The translations under genes were made by a program, and so were the position numbers. The notes under the pieces were generated by a model. It saw only the letters and a program-made list of their open reading frames with translations. It ran no database searches and was not told the origin of the DNA. Shown here piece after piece: positions 52,344-61,220 of a stretch of DNA of 64,000 bases (the stretch's first letter is position 1; every line of letters begins with the position of its first letter). The stretch comes from JADJPO01 sp046330955 (lineage in GTDB: Bacteria; Actinomycetota; Actinomycetes; Actinomycetales; Kineosporiaceae): positions 1 through 64,000 of the forward strand of contig JAXLRT010000016.1 in the NCBI GenBank assembly GCA_046330955.1, written 5' to 3'.

Positions 52344-53135
52344 ATGCGATGGCTGGCGCGTGGCGAGCACGAGGTGCCCCCCGAGTTGGACTGGCTGGTG
52401 CCGGTCGAGCGCGTGCGGCTCGACATGTTGCGTTTCACCAAGCGCCGCACCGAGTACCTGCTGCGCCGATGGACCGCCAAGTGGGCCGTGGCCGGCGCGC
52501 TGGGCTGGGCGGATGGCGGCAGCGTCGACCTCGACTCCTTCGCCCGGATCCTGGTCGGCAACCACCCCACCGGCGCCCCGTTCGTGCACGTGGACGGCGC
52601 GCCGCTGGACTGTGACATCTCGATCAGTGACCGGGCCGGCTGGGCGGTCGCCATGGTGGGTTCGGCCAGCGCCGGTGACCGGCTGGACGCCATCGGGATC
52701 GACCTCGAGATCGTCGAGCCGCGCACCGACGGCTTCGTCGAGGACTACCTCACCGCGCCCGAGCGGGACGCCGTCCGCGCGCTGCCGACCCGCGGCGACC
52801 AGGACGGCGCGGCGAACCTGTTCTGGTCGGCCAAGGAGGCCGCGCTCAAGGTGCTGCGCACCGGCCTGCGCGCCGACACCCGGACCGTCGAGGTGAGCCT
52901 GCTGGAGGGGTACACCACCACCCCCGCCCGGGACGACGGCTGGTCACCGCTCGAGGTCCGCCACACGCCGTCCGGTCGGGTGTTCCCGGGGTGGTGGCGC
53001 CGGGACGGGGTGTTCCTGCTGACCATCGCCGCCGAGCAACCCCTCGCCGCGCCTCCCGCCCTGCTCCCCTACACCGCCGACCTGACCCACGCCGTCCCCA
53101 CCCACTCCTGGCTCGCCAACCCCCTCGCCTGGTAA
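52344..53135 (+). CDS. Sfp-type 4'-phosphopantetheinyl transferase
   Basis: This 263-residue PPTase has the usual motifs: RRWTAKWAVAGALGW, GIDLEIVEPRTDGFV (Mg2+ and CoA binding), and FWSAKEAALKVLRTGLRADT (WxxKEA). It attaches phosphopantetheine to carrier proteins. It lies 8 kb from a PfaA-like PKS whose ACP domains would need it. GGGGGC precedes ATG 52344. Similar in role to PfaE. Confidence 0.92.
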   Translation: MRWLARGEHEVPPELDWLVPVERVRLDMLRFTKRRTEYLLRRWTAKWAVAGALGWADGGSVDLDSFARILVGNHPTGAPFVHVDGAPLDCDISISDRAGWAVAMVGSASAGDRLDAIGIDLEIVEPRTDGFVEDYLTAPERDAVRALPTRGDQDGAANLFWSAKEAALKVLRTGLRADTRTVEVSLLEGYTTTPARDDGWSPLEVRHTPSGRVFPGWWRRDGVFLLTIAAEQPLAAPPALLPYTADLTHAVPTHSWLANPLAW

Positions 53136-53183
53136 CCCTCCCCCTCCCCCTCCCCTCCCCCCCACACACACAACCCCCCACCA

Positions 53184-53285
53184 AACCCGCTCATGCTCCG
53201 CAGGTGACCGCTCATGCTCCGCAGGTGCACCGAAATCGGGGTGTTCGGCGGGGATTCCTGGTCAGCTGCGGAGCATGAGCCGCGT
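53184..53285. repeat. 102-nt element A (copy 2, inverted orientation)
   Basis: The doublet of GCTCATGCTCCGC lies on the left (53189 and 53210, spacing 21), and GCGGAGCATGAGC on the right (53268-53280). The last bases of the right end have diverged. The interior CACCGAAATCGGGGTGTTC also occurs, on the other strand, in the copy at 55105. Confidence 0.85.
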
Positions 53286-53322
53286 AGCCGGACGTCGGAC
53301 GCACCCGCCAGCGCCGCCACTT

Positions 53323-53391
53323 CATGATCACCGTGTTGTCGCAGTTCGCTCCGCTTGACCCGGTGGAAACTGCGATCTGACGGCGATCATG
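53323..53391. repeat. 69-nt palindromic element B (copy 2)
   Basis: CATGATCACC...GGCGATCATG, 69 nt. The inner stem TCGCAGTT/AAACTGCGA encloses GGTGGAAAC, with GGAAAC at offset 42. Confidence 0.85.
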
Positions 53392-53445
53392 GGGAGATTC
53401 GGGGACGACGGCCCCGCGCGGGTGCACTCACCACCCCTCCCGCCT

Positions 53446-53514
53446 CATGATCACCGTCATGTCGCAGTCTGCTCCGGCTGAACCGGTGGAAACAGCGATC
53501 CGATGGCGATCATG
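53446..53514. repeat. 69-nt palindromic element B (copy 3)
   Basis: CATGATCACCGTCATGTCGC...GGCGATCATG, 69 nt, closely similar to copy 2, followed by the same GGGGAGATTCGGG. Confidence 0.85.
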
Positions 53515-53586
53515 GGGAGATTCGGGACGATGACTCCTGGACGACGCACGGGCACCCGTGGTCCATCAACGCCCACCCTCCACCCT

Positions 53587-53655
53587 CATGATCGCCATCT
53601 GGTCGCAGTCCACTCCGCCTGAGCCGATGGAAACTGCGATCTGACGGCGATCATG
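53587..53655. repeat. 69-nt palindromic element B (copy 4)
   Basis: CATGATCGCC...GGCGATCATG, 69 nt, with TCGCAGTC and AAACTGCGA inner arms. Followed by GGATTCGGGGGACGACG, again similar to copies 2 and 3. Confidence 0.85.
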
Positions 53656-53818
53656 GGATTCGGGGGACGACGACCCCTGGACGACGCCCGGTCGCCCGGA
53701 CCACACGTCGTCCGTGCTCATCCAGCTCGTCCGTGCTCATCCAGCTCGCGCGCGTCATCCGACTCACGCGCCGTCCAGCTCGCCCCGCGACGCCACGCCG
53801 GACACCCCAGCCCCAACC

Positions 53819-53920
53819 AACCCGCCCATGCTCCGCGGGTGACCACCATCCGGCCGATGAGCGGGCACATTCGAGGCATCCGCGGAGCATGAGCCGTCAC
53901 CTGCGGAGCATGAGCGGGTT
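53819..53920. repeat. 102-nt element A (copy 3)
   Basis: Left end AACCCGCCCATGCTCCGC (one base different from copy 1), right end GCGGAGCATGAGCGGGTT. The second direct motif starts at 53882, 21 nt before the terminal one at 53903. With copy 4 it flanks corA in the same orientation. Confidence 0.85.
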
Positions 53921-53961
53921 GGGATGGGTGGTTCGGCAGGCGGCGGAGAGACGGCGGAGGG

Positions 53962-54981
53962 CTACCACCAGCCACGGCGTTTGGCCCAGGTCAGGAGCAC
54001 ACCCGAGCCGACTGCCATCACCAGCAGAACGATGATCAGTTCGACCGGTCGCGTGGCCTGGTTGACGATCAGGTTCATCCCCAGCACCGACGACAGCGCC
54101 GTGATCGGCAAGGTGACCACCGCGATCACCGCCAGGCGTTCGGCAGCGATCGCCATCTGGGTGTCGGTGCGCGTGCGGTAGTGGTCGATCACACCCTGCA
54201 GATAATGGCGCTGCCCCGTGGCCAGACTTTGCAGCCGTTCGAACTGGTCGACGATGTCCTCGTCCAGCCGCTCACCCCCCGGCCGGTGCCCCGAGCGGCC
54301 CAGCGCCACGATCCGACCGTAGATCTCGGCGCCCAGCCCGGTCATGGTGGCCACGGCGACCAGCCCGTGTCGCACCTGGAACAGCTCCTCGAGGAAGTCC
54401 TCGGCGTCCTTGCGCTGCCGCCAGGTGACCTCCTGCTCCAGCCGCCACACCTGCTCGGTGAGCCGCTCGATGAACCCCTCCTGCATCCGCGCGATGGTCG
54501 AGGTGAGCGCGTAGGAGAGCTCGTGCGGGGTGGTCGGACGCAACCGTCCGGACTCGATGCGCCGGCGCACCCCCTCGACCTCACGCTGGGCCACCTCCAG
54601 CGGGACCACCGGGTTCAGCGGGCCGTGCACCGTGATCAGATAGCGCGCACCGATGAACTGATCGAGTTCGATGTAGTGCACGTGGCCGGCCTTGCCCAGC
54701 TCGGGTGTGTGCAGGATGACGAACACGTGGTCGGCGTAGACGTGCACCCGCGGCACCCGATTGCGCCGCATCACATCGCGCACCGCCAGCTCATGGCAGC
54801 CGAACACCCGGCGCAGCATCTCGGCCGCCGCGTCATCCGGCACCGGGACGTCGACCCACAGGAAGGTCTCGAGATCGGCATCGACGCGGTTCACCTGGTC
54901 GAGCAGTCCCTCGAGCTCGTCGACCGAGTGCTCCTGGACGCCGCCCGGACCGACCCGCATCACGCGCACCCGCGACTCCAC
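53962..54981 (-). CDS. CorA-family magnesium/metal transporter
   Basis: This 339-residue protein has the CorA N-terminal soluble domain, a long helical stalk (EVTWRQRKDAEDFLEELFQV) and two C-terminal transmembrane helices with the GMN selectivity motif in LSSVLGMNLIVNQ. GMN is normally followed by acidic residues in the loop; here the loop is VNQATRP. It moves Mg2+ or Co2+ as a pentamer. Start GTG at 54981 has GGGAGG 5 nt upstream. The gene is flanked on both sides by 102-nt repeats. Confidence 0.9.
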   Translation of the reverse strand: MESRVRVMRVGPGGVQEHSVDELEGLLDQVNRVDADLETFLWVDVPVPDDAAAEMLRRVFGCHELAVRDVMRRNRVPRVHVYADHVFVILHTPELGKAGHVHYIELDQFIGARYLITVHGPLNPVVPLEVAQREVEGVRRRIESGRLRPTTPHELSYALTSTIARMQEGFIERLTEQVWRLEQEVTWRQRKDAEDFLEELFQVRHGLVAVATMTGLGAEIYGRIVALGRSGHRPGGERLDEDIVDQFERLQSLATGQRHYLQGVIDHYRTRTDTQMAIAAERLAVIAVVTLPITALSSVLGMNLIVNQATRPVELIIVLLVMAVGSGVLLTWAKRRGWW

Positions 54982-55104
54982 GGCGCCTCCCTGGGTGACC
55001 GTGCTGATGGTCCCATGCCCACGATCCCGTGGCGTGTCGTGCCGGCCCCACGGACGACACGAAGGTGACCGAAGCGGCCAACCCTCGTTCACTCACTGCT
55101 CGAG
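54982..55104. other. corA upstream leader
   Basis: This is 123 nt with no gene, leading up to the fourth 102-nt element. It should contain the corA promoter; no clear Mg2+ riboswitch was recognised. Confidence 0.3.
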
Positions 55105-55206
55105 AACCCGGTCATGCTCCGCAGGTGACAGGGAAAACCCGCAGAACACCCCGATTTCGGTGCACCAGCGGAGCATGAACGGGCGGCTGCGGAGCATGAG
55201 CGGGTT
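55105..55206. repeat. 102-nt element A (copy 4)
   Basis: Left end AACCCGGTCATGCTCCGC (one base different), right end GCGGAGCATGAGCGGGTT (55189-55206), with a second GCGGAGCATGAAC starting at 55168, 21 nt before. The interior carries GAACACCCCGATTTCGGTG, the complement of the interior of copy 2. Confidence 0.85.
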
Positions 55207-55250
55207 GGGCTTGGGGGTTGGGGGATGGGCGGGTGGGGTGGGACATGGAC

Positions 55251-55295
55251 GAGGGGGCGGTCCCGACAGTCCTGGGTGTCGGGACCTGCCCCCTC
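55251..55295 (-). terminator. Terminator downstream of the fused carboxylase gene
   Basis: GAGGGGGCGGTCCCGACA (55251-55268) pairs with TGTCGGGACCTGCCCCCTC (55277-55295) apart from a bulge. It is 132 nt beyond the carboxylase stop on that strand. Confidence 0.7.
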
Positions 55296-55427
55296 GCCAC
55301 GTTCGAGGACCGGTCACCCGGTGCCAACTCCAGTCATACCCCTTTGTGGCACATCCACAAGCCCGCAGCCCCGCCACTTTCGCGATCGTGACGGGACACA
55401 CAGCCCGATTCGTACCCCTTTCGACCG

Positions 55428-58400
55428 TCAGTGTCCGAACTCGAGCATGCCGTCCTCCAGGGCCTGCACCACCCAGGGCCGGACGCTCTCGGGGGAGATG
55501 ATCTCGTCCACCGATCCCACCTGCAGGGCGCGGTCGATGGTGTGGATGCCGTCGAACTCGTCGGCCACCTCACCGAGTCGCTCCGAGCGCACCGCGGCCG
55601 TGACCTCCGCCAGCGCGGCCCGCGCCGCCGGGGCCTCCGACCGGGACGCCGCGGCGACGGCTTCGCGGGCCGCCACCACCCGGGCGTCCTTCTCGGTGCG
55701 GATCTTGACCTCCCGGGCGAACACCGTCGCGGCGGCGGGCGCGCCACCGATCACCGAGGCATACGACCCCTCGACCGCGGCGATCGACATCGCCGGGTTG
55801 AGCGCCTTGGAGAACACCACGAACGCCCCACCGTGATAGCGGGAGACCACCACGAACACGATCGGACCGCGGAAGTTGGTCACCGCCCGGCCGATCTCGG
55901 CGCCGTACTCCAACTGCCAGCGCCGCATCGACTCCGGTGAACCGTCGAAGCCGGACAGGTTGGCCATCACCACCAGCGGCCGGTTACCGCTCGTGGCGTT
56001 GATCGCCCGTGCCGTCTTGCGGGAGGCCTGCGGGAACAGCGTTCCCGACGTCCAGGCCAGCGGCCCGTCGGCCGGCACGTATCCCCGCCGTGGGGTGTTG
56101 CGCGACTCCAACCCGAGCATGCACACCGGGATCCCGCCGACGGTGGTGTCCCACACGATCGAGTTCTCGGCGTCCGCCCAGCGCTGCCACCGCTCCAGCG
56201 GTTCGCAGTCGGCGTCGGCCACCGCGCGCATCACCGAACGCATGTCGAACGGCTTCTTGCGATCGGGGTTGGCCTCGAAGACGTCGCCCACCAGGCGGAA
56301 GTCACTGCCCGGGACGGCGCGGTGCGCGCTGGTGCGGATGTCCCGCTCGATCGGGTCGGACGTCGCGCGGCGCCGCGGGAAGCGTTCTCCCGGAACGACA
56401 TACGTGAAGTCGTAGTGCCGAAGGAGTAGCGCGCACGCCTCCTCGAAGGTGGAGGCGAAGTACTGGCCCTGCCCGTTGGGTCCCATCACCCGGTCGTAGC
56501 CGCCGATGCCGAAGTTGTCCTCGGCGCTGACCCCGCCGGAGAAGTCCAGTGCCTGCTTGCCGGTGAGCACCATGGCGCTGGCCGGCGTCATGATCAGGAT
56601 GCCCCGGGTGTGCATCAGCATGGTGGCCTCGGCGTTCCAGTACGGCTGGCCGCCGACGTTGATCCCGGTGACGATCACGTTGATCTCGCCGCCGCGCTGG
56701 GTGAACTCGATGATCCGGCGCAGGGTCAACGAGATCCAGTCCATGTTCTCGGTGCCGGAATCCATCGCGATCAGCGCGCCGGACGAGACGGCGTACCACT
56801 CCACCGGCAGCTTGCGGTCGGCCGCCAGGGCCAGCGCAGCGTTCACCCGCCGGCACTCCGGTTCGGCGAGATTGCCCAGACCCTTGGTGGGATCGGACAG
56901 AATCGCCACCCGGGTCACGCCCTCGGGCACGGTGTCGGTGTACGAGGTGAGCAGGCCGACCACGAGGTGGGCCGTGTTCAATCCCGGCTCACGCTCCACC
57001 GGGATCAGGCAGTCACCGGGCTCGTCGAGATCCAGCTCGACGAACTCGCCGGGCGGGAACGCCCCGGTCGTCCCCGGCGGTGGCGCGAGCATGCGCACCA
57101 CCTCGTAGGGATACGGCGCCCCGAACCGCCGCGCCAGCAGCACCTTCTGGGCGTACGGGGTCAGCGAACCCACGGCCGCGCTGCCCAGCGGCTCCTCGCG
57201 AACCGTCAGGCCACCACCGGTCAGGCCCTCGACGTGCAGCGAGACGTCGCGGATGGCGCCACCGGCCTGCTCGTCGGGCATGCGCACCCGCAACAGCACC
57301 TTCTCGAGCCCTGCGCCGACGGCCAACGGGGCGAACGCCTTGGCCAGGAAACGCCATTGGTCACGCGGGATGGTCCAGGTCGGGCGCACGTACAGCACGA
57401 TCCGGTTGGCCACCGGGCGCTGCCGATCGGGGATGGCTGCCAGGGTGTCCCGCACCGCGGCGAGGGCTCGCAAACCCACTCGCTCGAGCATGGGATAGCT
57501 GACCCGACCGGTCTCCGGCTCGGTGACCGGCGTCAAATCCCGCACCTCGGCCAGGGCGAACAGTCGCCGGTCCTTCGGGTTGTCGCGCGCCTGCCCGAGG
57601 AACAGGTAGACATCCTCGGCAGAGGACAGTCGCTCCAACTCGAAGTTGCGCAATCGCCACAGGCTCAGGCGTTTCGCCAGCATGGGGTGCAGGTTGCGGT
57701 AGACCCGCTCCTCGGTGAACGCCACGTCCGTGGCGGCGGCCTTTCCCGGTTGCCCGCCGGATCCGTTCTGCCGGAACGTGAGGTGCTGGGTGCGGAAGTG
57801 CTCCGGCCCGGCGCCGACGGTGCTGGTGACGGTGATGTCGATCCGGTGCAACACCCGACCGAAGTCGCACCGTGCCAGCAACGACTCGACCTCGGCTGCG
57901 GTGACGTCGATCTCCGTCCGCTCACCGTCCCGCCAGGTCACGACGTCCACCACGACCTCGGACTCCGCCGACACCGAGGCCAGGTGCGCCGCGACCGCCC
58001 GGGACAGGTCCACCAACCGGTCCAGCGGGGCATAGCCGACCACGAGCTGGATCGTGCGATCGTCCAGCGGGTAGGTGGTGGCCGCCAGCGACCAGCCGTC
58101 CTGGTCGACCGGCCGCACCGGGCCGAGCACCCGGATCCGGTAGAAGCGGCGGATGTACACCTCGAGCACGGCCTGGCGCATCGCCTCACGGCGCGCGGGG
58201 TCCATACCCTCGGCGTCCAGCCAGGCCCGCAACAACGGGGACCGCAACGGCTGCGAACACCCGACCAGCGAGGCGATGTGCTCCTCACGATGCGGTCCGC
58301 TGGGGTCCTCTGCCAGCGCAGCCAGGTCGCTCGTCATCTGCTCGAGCGTCCCGCTGACGATTCCCTCGAGGACGGGCTCGTCGTAGAAGTGGAACCGGAC

Positions 58401-61208
58401 GTCGCGCGCCAGGTCGGCCACCACCTGGTAGCGGCCCTGGGTCGCGGCGGCCAACCGGTCGTAGCGGCGCCGGCGCTCGGTCGTCGCGGCCTGCACCAGA
58501 GCGTCGCGCGCCGCGAGCCGTCGCTGCAGGATGGCGACCACGACCGGGGTGATCTCGCGCAACCGGCCGACCGAGCGGAACAGCCGCACCACGGCCGACT
58601 CGACGTCCGGGCTGCGGTCGAGACCGCTGACGCCGTAACGGCTCAGCGCCCGGCGCAGCCGCTCGCGGTAGGCCGGCGACAACCCGGCCCGGTCGGCGTC
58701 CAGCCATTGCAGGTAGGAGTGCAGGTACTCCTGGGTCCCGGTCGAGGTCGGGTCGTCCACGTCGCCGGCGGCCTCGGTCCGTGGCCGGTACAGCGCACCC
58801 AGGTCGGCGTACAGGTCCAGCAGCGAGTCCTCGCAGCCGGACAGGCACTCGTCCGCCGGGTCGCACTCACTCGACAGCTTCTTCTGTTCGGCGAGTAGGG
58901 CTTTGAGCGCACCGGGGGCCAGATCGTAGCCGAGCAGGTAGTTGTTCAGCCGGGCATACAGCCGGCGGCAGGGTGAGGAGGCCTCACCGGTGACCGCGGC
59001 GATGTCGGCGTCCTCGGTGGCCAGGCCGGACAGATCGAGGACGACGTGCGCCCCGTCCTCGATCGAGGCGTCGGCATCCTCGTGCCCGCGCACGCGCAAC
59101 AAGGAGGCGCCGGCGCCGACCTGCGCGTTGGCCGAGACGTCCACCCCGATCACGGTGCCGTTGACCGGCGAGTACAGCGGGGTCTCCATCTTCATGGTCT
59201 CGAGCACCGCGACCAGGTCGCCGGCGTAGATCTGGTCGCCGACGGCGACATTGATCGACACCACGATGGCCGGGCCGGGCGCGGCGACGACGACGCCGTC
59301 CGCCCGGGACACCTCGTGTCCGGCGCCGTCGACGTCCACCAGGAACGACGATCCGGCCGGCACCACCCCGGCCAGGTGACGGCGGCCGCCGATCACCAAC
59401 CGGCGCTCGAAGGCGTTGACCCGTTCGGTCCAGACCTCGACCCCGGGCGGCTGGGGCGCCCCGACGCCCACCAGCGGGGCGACCCGATACGAGGTGGCCG
59501 CCGTGCGGTCGACGCTCAATCGATAGGTGGTGCCGCGATAGGCCAGCACGATGCGTTCGCCCACCTCGGCCGGCGACTCCGGGCGGCCCCGGGCCGCTCG
59601 GGCCAGGAACGCCGTCTGGGCCTGCGCGGCGTCCAGGTCGTAGGCCGCGATCGCTGCCGCCACGACCGCCAACGGATCCGGCGGCGGGATGTGCCCCCCG
59701 GAGGCGACGAAGGTGTCCAGCCAGGCGTCGTCCACGCCGCCGGCGCGTACCGGTTCGGCGTCCAGCACCCGCAGCAGGAAGGAGTCGTCGGTGGCGCCGC
59801 CCTCGATCACCACGCTGGTGCGTTCGAGTGCGCGCCGCAGCCGGCCGAACGCCTCGGCCCGTTCACGGCCCCAGGCGATCGTGGTGGCCAGCAACGGTTC
59901 GTAGGCCGCCGAGACCTGGTCGCCCACCCGGACGCCGGCCTCGACCCGCACCCCGGCACCGGCGGGGAACTCCACCAGGGCGACCCGGCCGGGGGTGGCC
60001 CGGAAGCCGTCCAACGGGTCCTGGGCGTGCAGCCGGATCAGGACGGCGTGCCCGCTCATCGTGGGGGCATCCCCCTCCAGCCGCGCACCGGCAGCCAGGC
60101 GCAACCGCAGCGAGACCAGGTCGATGCCGCTGACCTCCTCGGTCAGAGCCGGTTCCAGCTGCAGCCGCGCGTCCACCCCGGTGACGTAGAACCGCTCCCC
60201 ATCGGGATCGAGCACGAAGCGCACGGTGCCGGTGTTGCGGTAGCCGACGGCACGGCAGACGCCGGCCGCCGCCTCGCGTAACGCGGCCTCGAGCTCGGCG
60301 GACAGGCCGGGCGCGGGCGATTCCAGCAGGACGCGCTGGCGGTCACGCTGCAGGCTGGTGTCCCGGACGTCGAGCGTCCAGATCGTCCCGGCGTCATCGG
60401 CGGCGACCACCACCTCGACCTTGCGGGTCGGGCCGAGATGGCGCTCGACCAGCAACTCGGGACGGTCGGTGGGGTGGCTGGCCGCATGCCGCGCCCGCAT
60501 CTGCGCCTCGTCGAACGCCGCCGGCAGCGACTCGGCGTCCGGCACCGCGACGACCCCGCGCCGGCCGCTGGCATCGACCGCCAGCAACCGCACCGGGTAG
60601 CCCAGCTCGTCCGCCACGTCCGCGGCGTCGTCCAGGGAGTTCACCGAGCCGTCGCTCCACGGCACCAGGGGCAGCCCGGCGGCCGCGACCGCGGTGCGGA
60701 AGGCCACCCGATCGTCGATCAACCGGACGGTGCCCGCCGGCGGCCCGACCACGACGATCCCCGCAGCGGCGCACCGCTCGGTGAACCGCAGTTGGTCACC
60801 GACGACGCTGTGCCCCAACCACACCACGTCCACCCCGGCGCGGGTGAGCAACGAGACCACCGCGTCCAGGTCGAGCAGGTGCGAGTAGCGCCGCCCGTCC
60901 GGCTCACCGGTGTAGAGCTGTTCGCCCAGCACCAGTTCGCCGTCGGCCTCCCGAGCGAACCAGGCATTGCCCGCTGGTTCCGCGTGCACCGCGAGGGTGG
61001 TCATCGGCACTCCGCCGTTGGCGGTGCCCGATCGGTTGAGTTCGGCCACCGACAACAGCACTCGGACAGCGTCCTCACCTCGATCGAGGACCGCCAGTCG
61101 TCGAAAACTCTTCTGGGACACAGTCGTTTCCCTCGCTCCGGGGGATTCGTGGCGCTCGGATTCGTGGTGGACGGATTGGTGCTGGACGGATGGGGCGGAA
61201 CTCGGCAT
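55428..61208 (-). CDS. Fused multidomain acyl-CoA carboxylase with degenerate biotin carboxylase domain
   Basis: This 1926-residue protein has a eukaryote-like ACC order. Residues about 35-480 are biotin carboxylase-like. The BCCP domain has the biotin site ETMKM (Lys673). A large central region spans about 750-1380, and a carboxyltransferase runs from about 1390 to 1920 (SDPTKGLGNLAEPE, GINVGGQPYWNAEATMLMH, SGGVSAEDNFGIGG). The BC part lacks usual catalytic features: the GGGGKGM loop reads DASGRRG, and the metal-binding FLEMNPR segment reads VTGVDAR. The last gene of the PKS operon, it starts 12 nt after the PKS stop. GTG at 61121, with AGGGA upstream, is a credible alternative start. Confidence 0.85.
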   Translation of the reverse strand: MPSSAPSVQHQSVHHESERHESPGARETTVSQKSFRRLAVLDRGEDAVRVLLSVAELNRSGTANGGVPMTTLAVHAEPAGNAWFAREADGELVLGEQLYTGEPDGRRYSHLLDLDAVVSLLTRAGVDVVWLGHSVVGDQLRFTERCAAAGIVVVGPPAGTVRLIDDRVAFRTAVAAAGLPLVPWSDGSVNSLDDAADVADELGYPVRLLAVDASGRRGVVAVPDAESLPAAFDEAQMRARHAASHPTDRPELLVERHLGPTRKVEVVVAADDAGTIWTLDVRDTSLQRDRQRVLLESPAPGLSAELEAALREAAAGVCRAVGYRNTGTVRFVLDPDGERFYVTGVDARLQLEPALTEEVSGIDLVSLRLRLAAGARLEGDAPTMSGHAVLIRLHAQDPLDGFRATPGRVALVEFPAGAGVRVEAGVRVGDQVSAAYEPLLATTIAWGRERAEAFGRLRRALERTSVVIEGGATDDSFLLRVLDAEPVRAGGVDDAWLDTFVASGGHIPPPDPLAVVAAAIAAYDLDAAQAQTAFLARAARGRPESPAEVGERIVLAYRGTTYRLSVDRTAATSYRVAPLVGVGAPQPPGVEVWTERVNAFERRLVIGGRRHLAGVVPAGSSFLVDVDGAGHEVSRADGVVVAAPGPAIVVSINVAVGDQIYAGDLVAVLETMKMETPLYSPVNGTVIGVDVSANAQVGAGASLLRVRGHEDADASIEDGAHVVLDLSGLATEDADIAAVTGEASSPCRRLYARLNNYLLGYDLAPGALKALLAEQKKLSSECDPADECLSGCEDSLLDLYADLGALYRPRTEAAGDVDDPTSTGTQEYLHSYLQWLDADRAGLSPAYRERLRRALSRYGVSGLDRSPDVESAVVRLFRSVGRLREITPVVVAILQRRLAARDALVQAATTERRRRYDRLAAATQGRYQVVADLARDVRFHFYDEPVLEGIVSGTLEQMTSDLAALAEDPSGPHREEHIASLVGCSQPLRSPLLRAWLDAEGMDPARREAMRQAVLEVYIRRFYRIRVLGPVRPVDQDGWSLAATTYPLDDRTIQLVVGYAPLDRLVDLSRAVAAHLASVSAESEVVVDVVTWRDGERTEIDVTAAEVESLLARCDFGRVLHRIDITVTSTVGAGPEHFRTQHLTFRQNGSGGQPGKAAATDVAFTEERVYRNLHPMLAKRLSLWRLRNFELERLSSAEDVYLFLGQARDNPKDRRLFALAEVRDLTPVTEPETGRVSYPMLERVGLRALAAVRDTLAAIPDRQRPVANRIVLYVRPTWTIPRDQWRFLAKAFAPLAVGAGLEKVLLRVRMPDEQAGGAIRDVSLHVEGLTGGGLTVREEPLGSAAVGSLTPYAQKVLLARRFGAPYPYEVVRMLAPPPGTTGAFPPGEFVELDLDEPGDCLIPVEREPGLNTAHLVVGLLTSYTDTVPEGVTRVAILSDPTKGLGNLAEPECRRVNAALALAADRKLPVEWYAVSSGALIAMDSGTENMDWISLTLRRIIEFTQRGGEINVIVTGINVGGQPYWNAEATMLMHTRGILIMTPASAMVLTGKQALDFSGGVSAEDNFGIGGYDRVMGPNGQGQYFASTFEEACALLLRHYDFTYVVPGERFPRRRATSDPIERDIRTSAHRAVPGSDFRLVGDVFEANPDRKKPFDMRSVMRAVADADCEPLERWQRWADAENSIVWDTTVGGIPVCMLGLESRNTPRRGYVPADGPLAWTSGTLFPQASRKTARAINATSGNRPLVVMANLSGFDGSPESMRRWQLEYGAEIGRAVTNFRGPIVFVVVSRYHGGAFVVFSKALNPAMSIAAVEGSYASVIGGAPAAATVFAREVKIRTEKDARVVAAREAVAAASRSEAPAARAALAEVTAAVRSERLGEVADEFDGIHTIDRALQVGSVDEIISPESVRPWVVQALEDGMLEFGH

Positions 61209-61220
61209 GCCGCGGCGCCG

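Larger units (their letters stand above)
53136..53961. other. 826-nt gene-free region rich in repeats
   Basis: I see no credible gene. It holds a C-rich tract with short CCCTCC repeats (53137-53163), one 102-nt element A (53184), three 69-nt elements B (53323, 53446, 53587), a direct repeat of GTCCGTGCTCATCCAGCTC (from about 53708), and a second element A (53819). Very short open frames here are translations of the repeats. Confidence 0.8.

Noticed and set aside
53323..53655. Three regularly placed repeats read as a CRISPR array
   Set aside because: The repeats are 69-nt palindromes with unequal spacing (123 and 141 nt) and similar, not unique, sequences between them; no cas genes are present.
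53186..55210. Short proteins with PAEHERV-like peptides at each 102-nt element
   Set aside because: The same peptide arises wherever the repeat is translated; there is no RBS or independent conservation.
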